Of a stretch of 6,399 bases of DNA, positions 1-5,715 are shown in pieces (position 1 is the first letter of the stretch; every line of letters begins with the position of its first letter). Under the pieces are notes generated by a model that saw nothing but the letters and a program-made list of their open reading frames with translations, was not told the origin of the DNA and did not search any database. Where the stretch lies: positions 1-6,399 of the forward strand of contig JAJYHA010000447.1 in the NCBI GenBank assembly GCA_021784995.1. Reading direction: 5' to 3'. Position numbers and translations under genes: made by a program. This DNA is from Myxococcales bacterium. GTDB taxonomy: Bacteria; Myxococcota; Myxococcia; Myxococcales; Anaeromyxobacteraceae.

Positions 1-100
1 GCGGCGATCGCGCCGCGCGACCGCCGAGATCCTCGTGGGCGTGGTGGGGTTCGGCGCCGCCCTCTGGATCGCCCTCGGGCTCCTCACCCACGCGCGGTGA
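1..100 (+). CDS. C-terminal fragment of a membrane protein (partial, 5' end outside window)
   Basis: The frame starting at position 2 is open from the window edge to a TGA at 98-100 and gives 32 residues. A basic stretch (RRSRRATAE) is followed by a run of about 20 hydrophobic residues (ILVGVVGFGAALWIALGLL) and a short polar end, THAR. This looks like a last transmembrane helix with a positively charged flank. Too little is present to name a family. The alternative frame through the same bases is Arg/Pro-rich and has no hydrophobic segment, which favours this one. The gene converges on the permease gene, with 27 bp between the two stop codons. I infer that it is real from the helix and the clean stop, not from any recognised homology. 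Confidence 0.5.
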   Translation, partial: RRSRRATAEILVGVVGFGAALWIALGLLTHAR

Positions 101-127
101 CACCGGCCCGCCGGGCGCCGCGCGCCG
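101..127. terminator. Possible short GC-rich hairpin between convergent stops
   Basis: The 27 bp between the two convergent genes can fold in two mutually exclusive ways: GCCC/GGGC (106-109 with 113-116) or GGCGC/GCGCC (114-118 with 122-126). Both have 3-nt loops. There is no T tract on either strand, so any terminator function is only inferred from the position. Confidence 0.2.
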
Positions 128-976
128 TCAGGGCGGCGGCGGGACCGCGGCGGGGCCGCGCGACGAGAGGGCGGCGAGCAGCGTGCGCACGGCCGTGACC
201 CCGAGGACGATCCCGCCGCCCGCCAGCGCCCACGGGCCGGGGCGCTCCCCGATCAGCAGGAAGGTCCAGACCGGGTTCAGCACCGGCTCCAGGAGGCAGA
301 GCAGCGAGGCCTCCACGGCCGGCGTGCGCTGCACGCCGCGCGCGAAGAGCGCGTAGGCCAGCCCGAGCTGGAAGACGCCCAGGTAGGCGAGCAGCGCGAG
401 GTCGCGAGGCGCGGCGGTCGGGCCGGACGGCCAGAGGGGCAGCGCCGCGGCGGCCGCCACGACGTTGCCCCAGGACACCGCCGCGATGGCGTCGCCGCGC
501 ACCCGCCGCAGGCCGACGATGCAGAAGGCGAAGGCGAGCCCCGACCCGAGCGCGACCACGTTCCCGGCCAGCTGCCCGGCCGACAGGTCGTCGAGGAAGA
601 AGAGCACCAGGCCGGCGCCGTAGAGCGGGATCGAGAGCAGCTCCCCGCGCGTCGGGCGCTCGCGGAGCAGCGCCGGCGACAGGAGCACCACCCAGAGCGG
701 CGCGACGTCCTGGATGAAGATGGCGTTCGCGGCCGTGGTGAGCCTGTTCGCCACCGCGAAGAGCACGACGGTCCCGGCGTAGGCCACCGCCGCGGCCAGC
801 ACGCGCCGGTCGGGCATCGCGCGGGCGGCCGGGAATGCGAGCAGGATGAAGGCGGCCGCCAGGAGCGACCGGCCCCCGGCCAGCTGCCAGCCCGAGAGGC
901 CGGTCAGCTTCATGGCCGCGCCGCCGGTGGACCAGAGCACGGCCGCGCCGACGATCTGCAGGCGCGCGCGCAGCAT
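128..976 (-). CDS. DMT-superfamily permease with two EamA domains
   Basis: This is a 282-residue inner-membrane protein of the drug/metabolite transporter (EamA, RhaT-like) type, the usual length for a ten-helix member. Hydrophobic segments run throughout. The first EamA repeat spans roughly residues 6-127 and contains the typical segment around 83-104 (NAIFIQDVAPLWVVLLSPAL) followed by LLRERPT. The second repeat spans roughly 135-268 and contains the matching SLLCLLEPVLNPVWTFLLIGE at about 224-243. Substrates of such carriers (metabolites, amino acids, drugs) cannot be read from sequence. I chose the ATG at 974-976: the frame extends upstream to a GTG at 1046-1048, but that extension is Arg/Gly/Pro-rich and non-hydrophobic. 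AGGCGG (984-989) is a plausible SD 7 nt before the ATG. That SD overlaps the stop of a small upstream ORF, so the two may be translationally coupled. The tail ends in a proline run. Confidence 0.88.
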   Translation of the reverse strand: MLRARLQIVGAAVLWSTGGAAMKLTGLSGWQLAGGRSLLAAAFILLAFPAARAMPDRRVLAAAVAYAGTVVLFAVANRLTTAANAIFIQDVAPLWVVLLSPALLRERPTRGELLSIPLYGAGLVLFFLDDLSAGQLAGNVVALGSGLAFAFCIVGLRRVRGDAIAAVSWGNVVAAAAALPLWPSGPTAAPRDLALLAYLGVFQLGLAYALFARGVQRTPAVEASLLCLLEPVLNPVWTFLLIGERPGPWALAGGGIVLGVTAVRTLLAALSSRGPAAVPPPP

Positions 977-987
977 GGCCGCGCCGC

Positions 988-1068
988 CTAGCGGGGCGCC
1001 CCCGCCTCGTCGCTCCGGGCCACGTGGATGGCCACGGAGACCGGGCACGTCGCGACCGCCTCGTCCAT
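988..1068 (-). CDS. Putative 26-residue ORF resembling a ferredoxin C-terminus (leader peptide or gene remnant)
   Basis: The ORF runs from ATG (1066-1068) to TAG (988-990). It begins MDEAVATCPVSVAIHVARSD and ends in a Gly/Ala/Pro tail. The segment EAVATCPVSVAIHV resembles the last Cys-Pro motif of small single-cluster ferredoxins (EAxxxCPxxAIxV). The matching N-terminal Cys motif (CxxxxxC) is not found upstream in any frame of this strand, so a complete ferredoxin is not present. A TATGCT hexamer ends exactly 6 nt before the ATG, which would place the transcript start on the A of the ATG. The stop overlaps the permease's AGGCGG SD. It could be a leaderless leader peptide coupled to the permease, a decayed ferredoxin gene, or chance. 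Confidence 0.25.
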   Translation of the reverse strand: MDEAVATCPVSVAIHVARSDEAGAPR

Positions 1069-1074
1069 CGGGAC

Positions 1075-1080
1075 AGCATA
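1075..1080 (-). promoter_or_regulatory. Candidate -10 element TATGCT for the permease transcript
   Basis: Read on the minus strand, TATGCT matches four of six bases of TATAAT. Six bases separate it from the ATG at 1068, so a start at +1 would give a leaderless mRNA running through the mini-ORF into the permease. No recognisable -35 lies 16-18 bp upstream. Support comes mainly from the similar arrangement at glpD and the PAP2 gene in this window. Confidence 0.3.
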
Positions 1081-1179
1081 GAGCCGATCCGAGCCCGGCG
1101 GTGGCGCTCGAGGCGGAGCGGCGGTATCACCTCGGCGGGCGGGCTTCACGCGACCTGCCCGGCAAGGGAGCCCGACGCG

Positions 1180-1854
1180 ATGGAGCACGCACCGGAGACG
1201 CTGGCCCGCACCCCGGCCCTCGACCACGACCATCCGGCCGTCGCCGCCTTCGTCGGCCGGTGGGCGGGCGAGGGGCCGCCGCGCGAGAGGGCGCGGCGGC
1301 TCTACTACGCGGTGCGGGACGGGATCCGGTACGATCCCTACGCGTTCCACGTCACGCCGGACCGGCTCGCCGCCAGCCGCACGCTCGAGGCGCGCGCCGG
1401 CTGGTGCGTGCCCAAGGCCGTCCTGCTGGCCGCCTGCTGCCGGGGCGCCGGCATCCCGGCGCGGCTCGGCTTCGCCGACGTGCGCAACCACCTCGCCACC
1501 GAGCGGCTGCTCCAGCTGACGGGGACCGACCTGTTCGTCTGGCACGGGTACGTCGCCATGCTCCTCGAGGGGCAGTGGGTCAAGGCGACGCCGGCCTTCA
1601 ACATCGAGATGTGCCGGCGGTTCGGCGTGCTCCCGCTCGAGTTCGACGGCACCGCCGACTCGCTGCTCCAGCCCTACGACGCCCGCGGCCAGCGGCACAT
1701 GGAGTACGTGCGCGATCGGGGCCTCTTCGACGACCTCCCGGGCGCGGAGATCGAGGCCGCCATGCGCGCCACCTATCCGCGGCTCGTCGCCGCGGCCGAG
1801 GCGGCCGGCCCCCCGGGCTCGTTCGACACCGACCCCATCCGCCGGCCGCGCTGA
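1180..1854 (+). CDS. Transglutaminase-like domain protein
   Basis: This is a 224-residue soluble protein with a transglutaminase-like (papain-fold) core. The nucleophile region is GWCVPKAVLLAACCRGAGIP, with Cys76 followed by the helix that leads into GIPARLGFADVRNH, which is highly typical of bacterial transglutaminase-like proteins. The histidine lies in FVWHGYV (His122). The third position, normally Asp in a W-x-x-x-D-P context, reads WVKATP here, with Thr137 at the Asp place. From memory, proteins of this subfamily carry ATPAFN at this point, so I take it as a subfamily trait. No signal peptide or membrane helix is visible. The activity could be protein crosslinking, peptidase or amidase; it cannot be settled here. 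The ATG at 1180 is chosen because AAGGGAG (1164-1170) lies 9 nt upstream, while the longer frame to 1024 has an Arg-rich, unlikely N-terminus. Its stop is 3 bp from the convergent glpD stop. Confidence 0.85.
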   Translation: MEHAPETLARTPALDHDHPAVAAFVGRWAGEGPPRERARRLYYAVRDGIRYDPYAFHVTPDRLAASRTLEARAGWCVPKAVLLAACCRGAGIPARLGFADVRNHLATERLLQLTGTDLFVWHGYVAMLLEGQWVKATPAFNIEMCRRFGVLPLEFDGTADSLLQPYDARGQRHMEYVRDRGLFDDLPGAEIEAAMRATYPRLVAAAEAAGPPGSFDTDPIRRPR

Positions 1855-1857
1855 TCC

Positions 1858-3504
1858 TCACGCGCCGGGGGCGTGGGGCGCGCCGTCGCCGGCGAAGTAC
1901 TCGGCGATCCGCGCGTCGGCCTCGTCGCCGAAGAGGATGCGACAGGCCTCGCGCAGCCCCGCCGCGCGCCGGATCTCCTCGTGCGGCACCACCAGGGCGA
2001 TCTTGGAGCGCCGCCGGAGGAAGTCGTCGAGGCGCACCACCATCTCCCGGCGCGCCGCCTCGTCGAGCTCGCAGCGCAGGTACTCGCTGGTCTCGATGAT
2101 CACCTCGCCCATGCGCGGGTCGGAGCGGATCGCGTCCAGCATGGGCAGGGCGCCCGCGCCGTACCGTCGCCAGAGCCGGCTCGACAGCGGCTCCGACGCG
2201 CGCGGAGCCGTCCGGTCGTCCAGCCGCATGAGGCGCGCCTGGTGGAAGTACTGCTCCCGCACGGCCGGGTGCGGCTCGCCGTACCAGGGCGCGGCTGGGA
2301 AGGGCAGCGCGACGCCGAGGCTCCGGACCACCGCGCTCACCTCCTCGCCCACGTTGAGGCAGTCGGTGAGCTTGCCCCCGAAGACGGTGACGTGGCGCCG
2401 GGCGCGGTCGGTCTCCACCACGTGCCGGCGCGAGAGCTGCATCCAGTCGGCCACCTCGGCCCCCGCCGCGTCGACCGCCAGGGGGCGCACGCCGCAGCGC
2501 TCCGCGATGACGTCTGCCTCGGCGAGCGGCCGCGGGAGCCGGAGCCGCTTGTTGATGTTGTCGAGCACGAAGCGCCGGTCCTCGGGCGTCACCCGGACCT
2601 CCGGGGAGTCCACCGGGGTGTCGGTGGTCCCGACGCACGTCCGCGGCCCCATCGGGATCACGAAGAAGAGCCGGCCGTCGTCGGCGAAGAAGGTGAGGAC
2701 GCGGTGGTTCGGCGTGAGCCGGTCCACCAGCAGGTGGACGCCCTTGGAGAGGAGGTGGCGGTGGCCGGTCCGGACGCCGCTGGCGGCGTTGACGGCGTCG
2801 GCGTAGGGGCCGCACGCGTTGACGAGGACGCGCGACCGGATCGCGAGCGGCCGCCCCGTCGTCAGGTCGCGCGCCCGGGTCAGCCAGGCGCCGTCGGCCG
2901 GCGCCGAGTCGAGCGCCTCCACGTAGTTGGCGGCGATGCAGCCGTGGTCCAGGGCGCCGCGGACGAAGCCCCAGACGAACCGGGCGTCGTTGTCGTGGAA
3001 GTAGGCGTCGGAGTACTCGAAGCCGCCGTCCAGCCGCCCCGGGTCGACGATCGGCTCCTCGCGTCCGATGTCGTCCACCGAGAGCAGCCGCGGCGGGCGC
3101 GTGAAGCAGTGGCCGATGGCCCAGTAGAGCCAGGCGCCGAGCCACAGCTTCCGGCGGCCGTGCCGGAAGCCCCGCTCGTGCGAGGCGTAGAAGCGGATCT
3201 CCTGGACGCTCGCCGGGTAGGCGCGGAGGAGCTGGTTGCGCGCCCGGCAGAGCTCGTGCACCAGCCCGAGCTCCCAGCCCTCCAGGTACTTGATCCCACC
3301 CCAGGCCAGGTTGGAGGAGGCCTGCGAGGTAACCCCCGCGAAGTCGCCGCGATCGACGAGCGCCACCGCGGCGCCGCGCGCCGCCAGGGCCGCCGCGACC
3401 ACCGCGCCGTTGATGCCGCCGCCCAGCACCAGGACGTCGAAGGGCGCCGCGGCGAGCCGCTCGACGTTGGTCCGCCGGAGCGCGGGGCCACCAGGGTCGG
3501 CCAT
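1858..3504 (-). CDS. glpD: FAD-dependent glycerol-3-phosphate dehydrogenase
   Basis: This 548-residue flavoprotein of the GlpD/DAO family has the usual full length. It oxidises sn-glycerol-3-phosphate to dihydroxyacetone phosphate and passes electrons to quinone at the inner membrane. The FAD-binding Rossmann motif is DVLVLGGGINGA at residues 23-34, with the acidic end of the second strand at Asp51 (VALVDRGDF). The GlpD signature follows as TSQASSNLAWGGIKYLE (59-75), with W where E. coli-type enzymes have H before GG. Further family blocks are LSKGVHLLVDR (252-262), PMGPRTCVGTTDTP (284-297) and GGKLT (376-380). A C-terminal helical domain contains DDFLRRRSKIAL (493-504). The ATG at 3502-3504 is fixed by an in-frame TGA directly before it. 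It has no SD at normal distance: GGAGG is 15 nt away. A TATGAT -10-like hexamer lies 8 nt before it, suggesting a leaderless mRNA. No glpK, glpF or glpR gene is adjacent, so the role within glycerol use is inferred from the enzyme alone. Confidence 0.93.
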   Translation of the reverse strand: MADPGGPALRRTNVERLAAAPFDVLVLGGGINGAVVAAALAARGAAVALVDRGDFAGVTSQASSNLAWGGIKYLEGWELGLVHELCRARNQLLRAYPASVQEIRFYASHERGFRHGRRKLWLGAWLYWAIGHCFTRPPRLLSVDDIGREEPIVDPGRLDGGFEYSDAYFHDNDARFVWGFVRGALDHGCIAANYVEALDSAPADGAWLTRARDLTTGRPLAIRSRVLVNACGPYADAVNAASGVRTGHRHLLSKGVHLLVDRLTPNHRVLTFFADDGRLFFVIPMGPRTCVGTTDTPVDSPEVRVTPEDRRFVLDNINKRLRLPRPLAEADVIAERCGVRPLAVDAAGAEVADWMQLSRRHVVETDRARRHVTVFGGKLTDCLNVGEEVSAVVRSLGVALPFPAAPWYGEPHPAVREQYFHQARLMRLDDRTAPRASEPLSSRLWRRYGAGALPMLDAIRSDPRMGEVIIETSEYLRCELDEAARREMVVRLDDFLRRRSKIALVVPHEEIRRAAGLREACRILFGDEADARIAEYFAGDGAPHAPGA

Positions 3505-3512
3505 TCACGGCC

Positions 3513-3518
3513 ATCATA
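3513..3518 (-). promoter_or_regulatory. -10 element TATGAT of glpD, implying a leaderless transcript
   Basis: On the minus strand GGCTATGATGG contains TATGAT (five of six bases of TATAAT). The hexamer ends 8 nt before the glpD ATG, so a normal start 7 nt downstream would fall at 3506, 2 nt before the codon. No good -35 is seen 16-18 bp upstream. The same ten bases, GGCTATGATG, occur upstream of the usp gene, which strengthens the call. Confidence 0.5.
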
Positions 3519-3635
3519 GCCTCCGCGCACCCCTCCGAGCCCGCCGGTGTGGAACCGTGTCGCACCCACGCGGGATGGGCGAGCGCGCACCGGCACGCGC
3601 GCACAATGAGGCGCGGGGACGGGGAGGATGCCGCC

Positions 3636-3839
3636 ATGCTGCGTGAGCTGATCGAGAAGGAAGTGACGCTGGTGAAGGAGGCGGTCCACTCGATCCGGGA
3701 GCGGATCCAGCCGAGCACCGTCATGAAGCGCCACGACTTCGACCGGCCGCTGGACGACCTCGGCCAGACGATCGACGACGTGGAGCGGCGTGCCCAGGGC
3801 GGCGCGCCCTCCGGCGAGGCGAAGCCGCCGACGCCGTGA
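3636..3839 (+). CDS. Hypothetical 67-residue helical protein
   Basis: I do not recognise this protein. It has 67 residues. The N-terminal two thirds is charged and predicted helical (MLRELIEKEVTLVKEAVHSI, then RERIQPSTVMKRHDFDRPLDDLGQTIDDVERR), with an amphipathic pattern that could form a coiled coil. The last 15 residues (AQGGAPSGEAKPPTP) look disordered. There is no signal peptide, membrane segment or cysteine. The ATG at 3636 is chosen because GGGGAGG (3621-3627) lies 8 nt upstream. The same frame reaches back to an ATG at 3549, but that extension is His/Arg/Cys-rich and unlike the rest. A weak CACAAT hexamer (3602-3607) could be its -10, giving a leader of about 20 nt. It is transcribed divergently from glpD across 131 bp and converges on the usp gene. 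The strong SD and balanced amino-acid composition argue that it is a real gene. Confidence 0.65.
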   Translation: MLRELIEKEVTLVKEAVHSIRERIQPSTVMKRHDFDRPLDDLGQTIDDVERRAQGGAPSGEAKPPTP

Positions 3840-3872
3840 AGCGGCCGGGCGGGCGCGCGGCCCTCCTCCGGA

Positions 3873-3892
3873 CGCGCCCCTGTCCGGGCGCG
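3873..3892. terminator. GC hairpin between convergent genes, possible bidirectional terminator
   Basis: CGCGCCC (3873-3879) and GGGCGCG (3886-3892) form a perfect 7-bp stem with a 6-nt loop in the 94 bp between the stops of the small helical-protein gene and the usp gene. No T tract follows on either strand, so intrinsic termination would be weak. The call rests on the stem and its position. Confidence 0.35.
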
Positions 3893-3933
3893 ACTCGAGA
3901 CACCGCATCCGCGCGAGCGCCGCGCGCCGTGGC

Positions 3934-4767
3934 TCAGTGTGACAGCAGCACGGGCGCGACCATCGACGCCAGGCTCTCGCGCGTGGTCCGCCCGGGACGG
4001 GGGAACGGCACGCCGTGGCGGCCGCGGGCCCCCATCACCACCAGGTCGGCGCCCAGGTCGGCGCTGCTGTTGAGCACGAGGTTGACCACGTCCACACCCG
4101 TGTCGCGCGCGCGCCCCTCGTCCACCAGCACGCGCTCGCGCGTGGCCGTGATCCCGTGCGCCTTCAGGTGGCGGAGGACGTCGGCCTGCTGCGACTCGTT
4201 GCGCGAGCGCGCCAGGCTCCGCGGCTTGAGGTCCACCACCAGCACCTGCTCCGGATCCTTCATGAGCGGCAGGGCGTCGTTCAGGGCGCGAGCCGCCTCG
4301 CGGCTGCCGTCCCAGGCGACGACCACGCGCCGCCCCGTGTCTCCGTAGTGGCCGACCGACGGGACCAGCAGGACCGGCCGCCCGCTCTCCAGCAACACCT
4401 GCGACGGCAGGTCCTCCGGGAAGCGGCCCTCCTCGGGGTCGGCCTGGCCGAGCACGGCCAGGTCGGCGTAGCGGCAGAAGCGCGCCGCGATCCCGCCCAC
4501 GTCCATCTCGTGGTCGGGCACGCGCCACCAGTCGGCCTCGACCCGCGCCTCGCGCACCGCCTGCTCGAACCGCGCCGCCGCCGCCTTGAGCGATCGCGCG
4601 TAGGGATGGAGCGCCTTGCTGCGGCGCAGCTTCGGACCCCACGCCTGGCCCTCCGCGAAGAGGCCGGTGAGCCGCGCGCCGAACCGCTGCGCCAGCTTCA
4701 CGGCCAAGGCGAGGCGCTCCGCGGCGCGCTCGCCGCCGTCCATGTGAACGATGAGGTGCTTGTACAC
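3934..4767 (-). CDS. Tandem universal stress protein (UspA family)
   Basis: This cytoplasmic 277-residue protein is built of two Usp domains, a known architecture of the family (UspE-like). Domain 1 (about 1-137) begins YKHLIVHMDGGERAAERLALA and ends ADLAVLGQ...GRPVLLVPS, but lacks the glycine-rich nucleotide loop. Domain 2 (about 146-277) begins RRVVVAWDGSREAARALNDA and carries ADLVVMGARGRHGVPFPRPG, ending APVLLSH. The ATP-binding pattern G-x2-G-x9-G-(S/T) is nearly kept in domain 2: Gly246, Gly249 and Gly259 are spaced correctly, but Arg260 replaces Ser/Thr, with Thr261 next. Domain 2 may therefore bind nucleotide while domain 1 does not. The start is GTG at 4765-4767, with GGGGAG 6 nt upstream. 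Starting further upstream would add an unrelated Arg/Pro-rich stretch. A TATGAT element about 55 bp upstream suggests its own promoter, separate from the PAP2 gene. Usp proteins generally respond to starvation and stress; the trigger here is unknown. Confidence 0.88.
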   Translation of the reverse strand: MYKHLIVHMDGGERAAERLALAVKLAQRFGARLTGLFAEGQAWGPKLRRSKALHPYARSLKAAAARFEQAVREARVEADWWRVPDHEMDVGGIAARFCRYADLAVLGQADPEEGRFPEDLPSQVLLESGRPVLLVPSVGHYGDTGRRVVVAWDGSREAARALNDALPLMKDPEQVLVVDLKPRSLARSRNESQQADVLRHLKAHGITATRERVLVDEGRARDTGVDVVNLVLNSSADLGADLVVMGARGRHGVPFPRPGRTTRESLASMVAPVLLSH

Positions 4768-4816
4768 GTCTCTCTCCCCGGGCCGGGCCCCTCCCGCCCG
4801 CTCGAGGGGCAGGTGG

Positions 4817-4832
4817 CGGGCATCATAGCCCG
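4817..4832 (-). promoter_or_regulatory. usp promoter: TATGAT -10 within an inverted repeat
   Basis: The minus strand reads CGGGC-TATGAT-GCCCG across these bases, with the -10-like TATGAT (4822-4827) framed by a perfect 5-bp inverted repeat. An outer GGCGGG/CCCGCC pair (4815-4820 with 4835-4840) is an alternative. A start about 7 nt downstream, near 4815, leaves a leader of about 48 nt before the GTG, which has its own SD. The -35 region is poor (CTGGCG at 17 bp). The dyad could be an operator or coincidental in GC-rich DNA. Confidence 0.4.
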
Positions 4833-4879
4833 AACCCGCCGTCGCGCCAGCCACGAACGCGCCCACCCGTGGCGGTGTC

Positions 4880-5566
4880 TCATCCCGCACGGCGAGCGCC
4901 GGAGCGCCCCTCCTCCCGACGTGACGCGAGCGCGGTGGGTGCGCGACGCAGCACCACCGCGGGCCGGCTGGCGGCGCGGGCCAGGCGGACGGCGGCGTAG
5001 GAGAAGAGCGGCGCGGCCAGCACGTCGATCGTGTAGTGGACCGCCTGGAGGAGCAGGCAGGCACCCACCACGGTCGTCGCCGCCGCGAAGAGGGCGCGGT
5101 GCCGGCGCGCGGTGAAGGTGATCACGCAGAGCGTGGCCGTGTGCCCCGAGAAGAAGAGGTCGCGCGTCAGGGTCCGACCGTGCCACAGCTGCTCGATGAA
5201 GGGGTCGCGGAGCGGGATCGCTCCTGCCGGAGGGTCGAGCGGCGTCACGGACATGGCGAGCAGCCGGAAGAGGACCATGAGCGCGTAGGCGCGCAGGGCC
5301 AGGGCGAGGGCCGGCGGGTCCCGTGCGAGCGACGAGGCCGACGCCACGACCGCGGCGTAGATGACGGCGAAGATGACCCAGGTGAGGTCGCGCGGGACGA
5401 GGAGCGCCAAGACCGGGTCGTGCATCACCACGCCCGCACGCTCCTCGACTCGTGACGCGAAGGAGGCGAAGACCTCCGCCACGAGCGCGAGGGCGGCCAG
5501 CGAGAGCGCGACCTCGACCGCGTGCCCGGCGGTCCAGCGGCGACGATGCTCGGGGCTCGCGGGCAT
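4880..5566 (-). CDS. PAP2-superfamily membrane phosphatase/transferase, sphingomyelin-synthase-like (PAP2_C type)
   Basis: This integral membrane protein of 228 residues has hydrophobic segments near 16-36, 50-57, 61-80, 86-106, 143-152, 158-175 and 180-198. The catalytic signature is RDLFFSGHTATL (Ser140-Gly-His142-Thr143), followed by HYTIDVLAAPLFSY (His177, Asp181). SGHT with HYxxDV is the arrangement of sphingomyelin synthase and the related PAP2_C phosphatases, where the two His and the Asp form the active site. VTPLDPP (108-113) fits the preceding loop motif. It probably hydrolyses or transfers a phosphate or phospho-headgroup on a lipid. A true sphingomyelin synthase is not implied, because bacteria with this fold have varied substrates. 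The C-terminal 25 residues are Arg-rich and probably cytoplasmic. There is no clear SD before the ATG at 5564-5566; CATGAT lies 6 nt before it. The usp gene follows 112 bp downstream on the same strand. Confidence 0.85.
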   Translation of the reverse strand: MPASPEHRRRWTAGHAVEVALSLAALALVAEVFASFASRVEERAGVVMHDPVLALLVPRDLTWVIFAVIYAAVVASASSLARDPPALALALRAYALMVLFRLLAMSVTPLDPPAGAIPLRDPFIEQLWHGRTLTRDLFFSGHTATLCVITFTARRHRALFAAATTVVGACLLLQAVHYTIDVLAAPLFSYAAVRLARAASRPAVVLRRAPTALASRREEGRSGARRAG

Positions 5567-5572
5567 GGCCCG

Positions 5573-5578
5573 ATCATG
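5573..5578 (-). promoter_or_regulatory. Candidate -10 CATGAT of the PAP2 gene, leaderless geometry
   Basis: The minus strand has CATGAT (four of six bases of TATAAT) followed by CGGGCC and then ATG. A start 7 nt after the hexamer falls exactly on the A of the ATG. A CTGATC at 17 bp spacing is a weak -35 match (three of six). This gene lacks an SD, which fits leaderless translation. Confidence 0.35.
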
Positions 5579-5592
5579 ACGAGACCCGACCG

Positions 5593-5613
5593 CGCGATCA
5601 GTTTCCTATCGCG
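5593..5613. promoter_or_regulatory. Inverted repeat CGCGAT-N9-ATCGCG in a divergent promoter region, possible operator
   Basis: CGCGAT (5593-5598) and ATCGCG (5608-5613) are perfect inverted 6-mers with an AT-richer 9-bp centre, a half-site spacing of 15 bp. The element sits between the divergent PAP2 and repeat-protein genes, just upstream of the predicted PAP2 -10. This would suit a dimeric regulator acting on either gene. No regulator is encoded nearby, and a 6-bp dyad can occur by chance. Confidence 0.3.
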
Positions 5614-5671
5614 ACACGTTTCATTGCGAACAAGGTCATGGACGGAAACGGTTGCGGACACCATGTTCACC

Positions 5672-5699
5672 CCGTCGGCGGCGATGAACGCCGCGACGG
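5672..5699 (+). promoter_or_regulatory. Stable leader hairpin immediately upstream of the repeat-protein SD
   Basis: Bases 5672-5683 pair with 5689-5699 to give 11 bp with one bulged G (5678) and the 5-nt loop ATGAA. The stem ends 4 nt before the SD (5704-5710). It lies inside a possible 13-codon ORF (5663-5704, MFTPSAAMNAATE) whose TGA overlaps the ATG at 5701. If transcribed, it could control access to the start site or stabilise the mRNA 5' end. Confidence 0.4.
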
Positions 5700-5715
5700 A
5701 ATGAAGGGGAACACC

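Noticed and set aside
84..1130. A 348-codon minus-strand frame overlapping the permease
   Set aside because: It is Arg-rich and without hydrophobic helices. The overlapping frame encodes a clear EamA permease.
1873..3519. A plus-strand open frame antisense to glpD with the same 548-codon length
   Set aside because: The composition is low-complexity (Arg, Val, Ala, Asp, His) with no recognisable motif. It mirrors the glpD codon bias, and the equal length is coincidental.
3551..3580. GGAAC upstream of the small helical-protein gene as an ECF-type -35
   Set aside because: No matching -10 (CGTC or TCTGA type) is found 16-17 bp downstream, and a single 5-mer is weak evidence.
1598..4642. A 1014-codon open frame on the minus strand across glpD and neighbours
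   Set aside because: It is Arg/Gly/Pro-rich without domains, and runs through glpD, its upstream region and part of usp in another frame. Long spurious frames are expected at this GC content.
3934..5115. Long open frames over the usp gene on both strands, including an N-terminal extension of usp to 5064
   Set aside because: The extension is Ser/Arg/Pro-rich and unlike Usp, while the GTG at 4767 has a good SD and starts exactly at the conserved first strand. The opposite-strand frames are shadows.
5642..5657. Possible sigma-54 promoter (TGG...TTGC) upstream of the repeat-protein gene
   Set aside because: The GG and GC elements are 2 bp too far apart for the strict -24/-12 spacing, and no enhancer-binding regulator is nearby.
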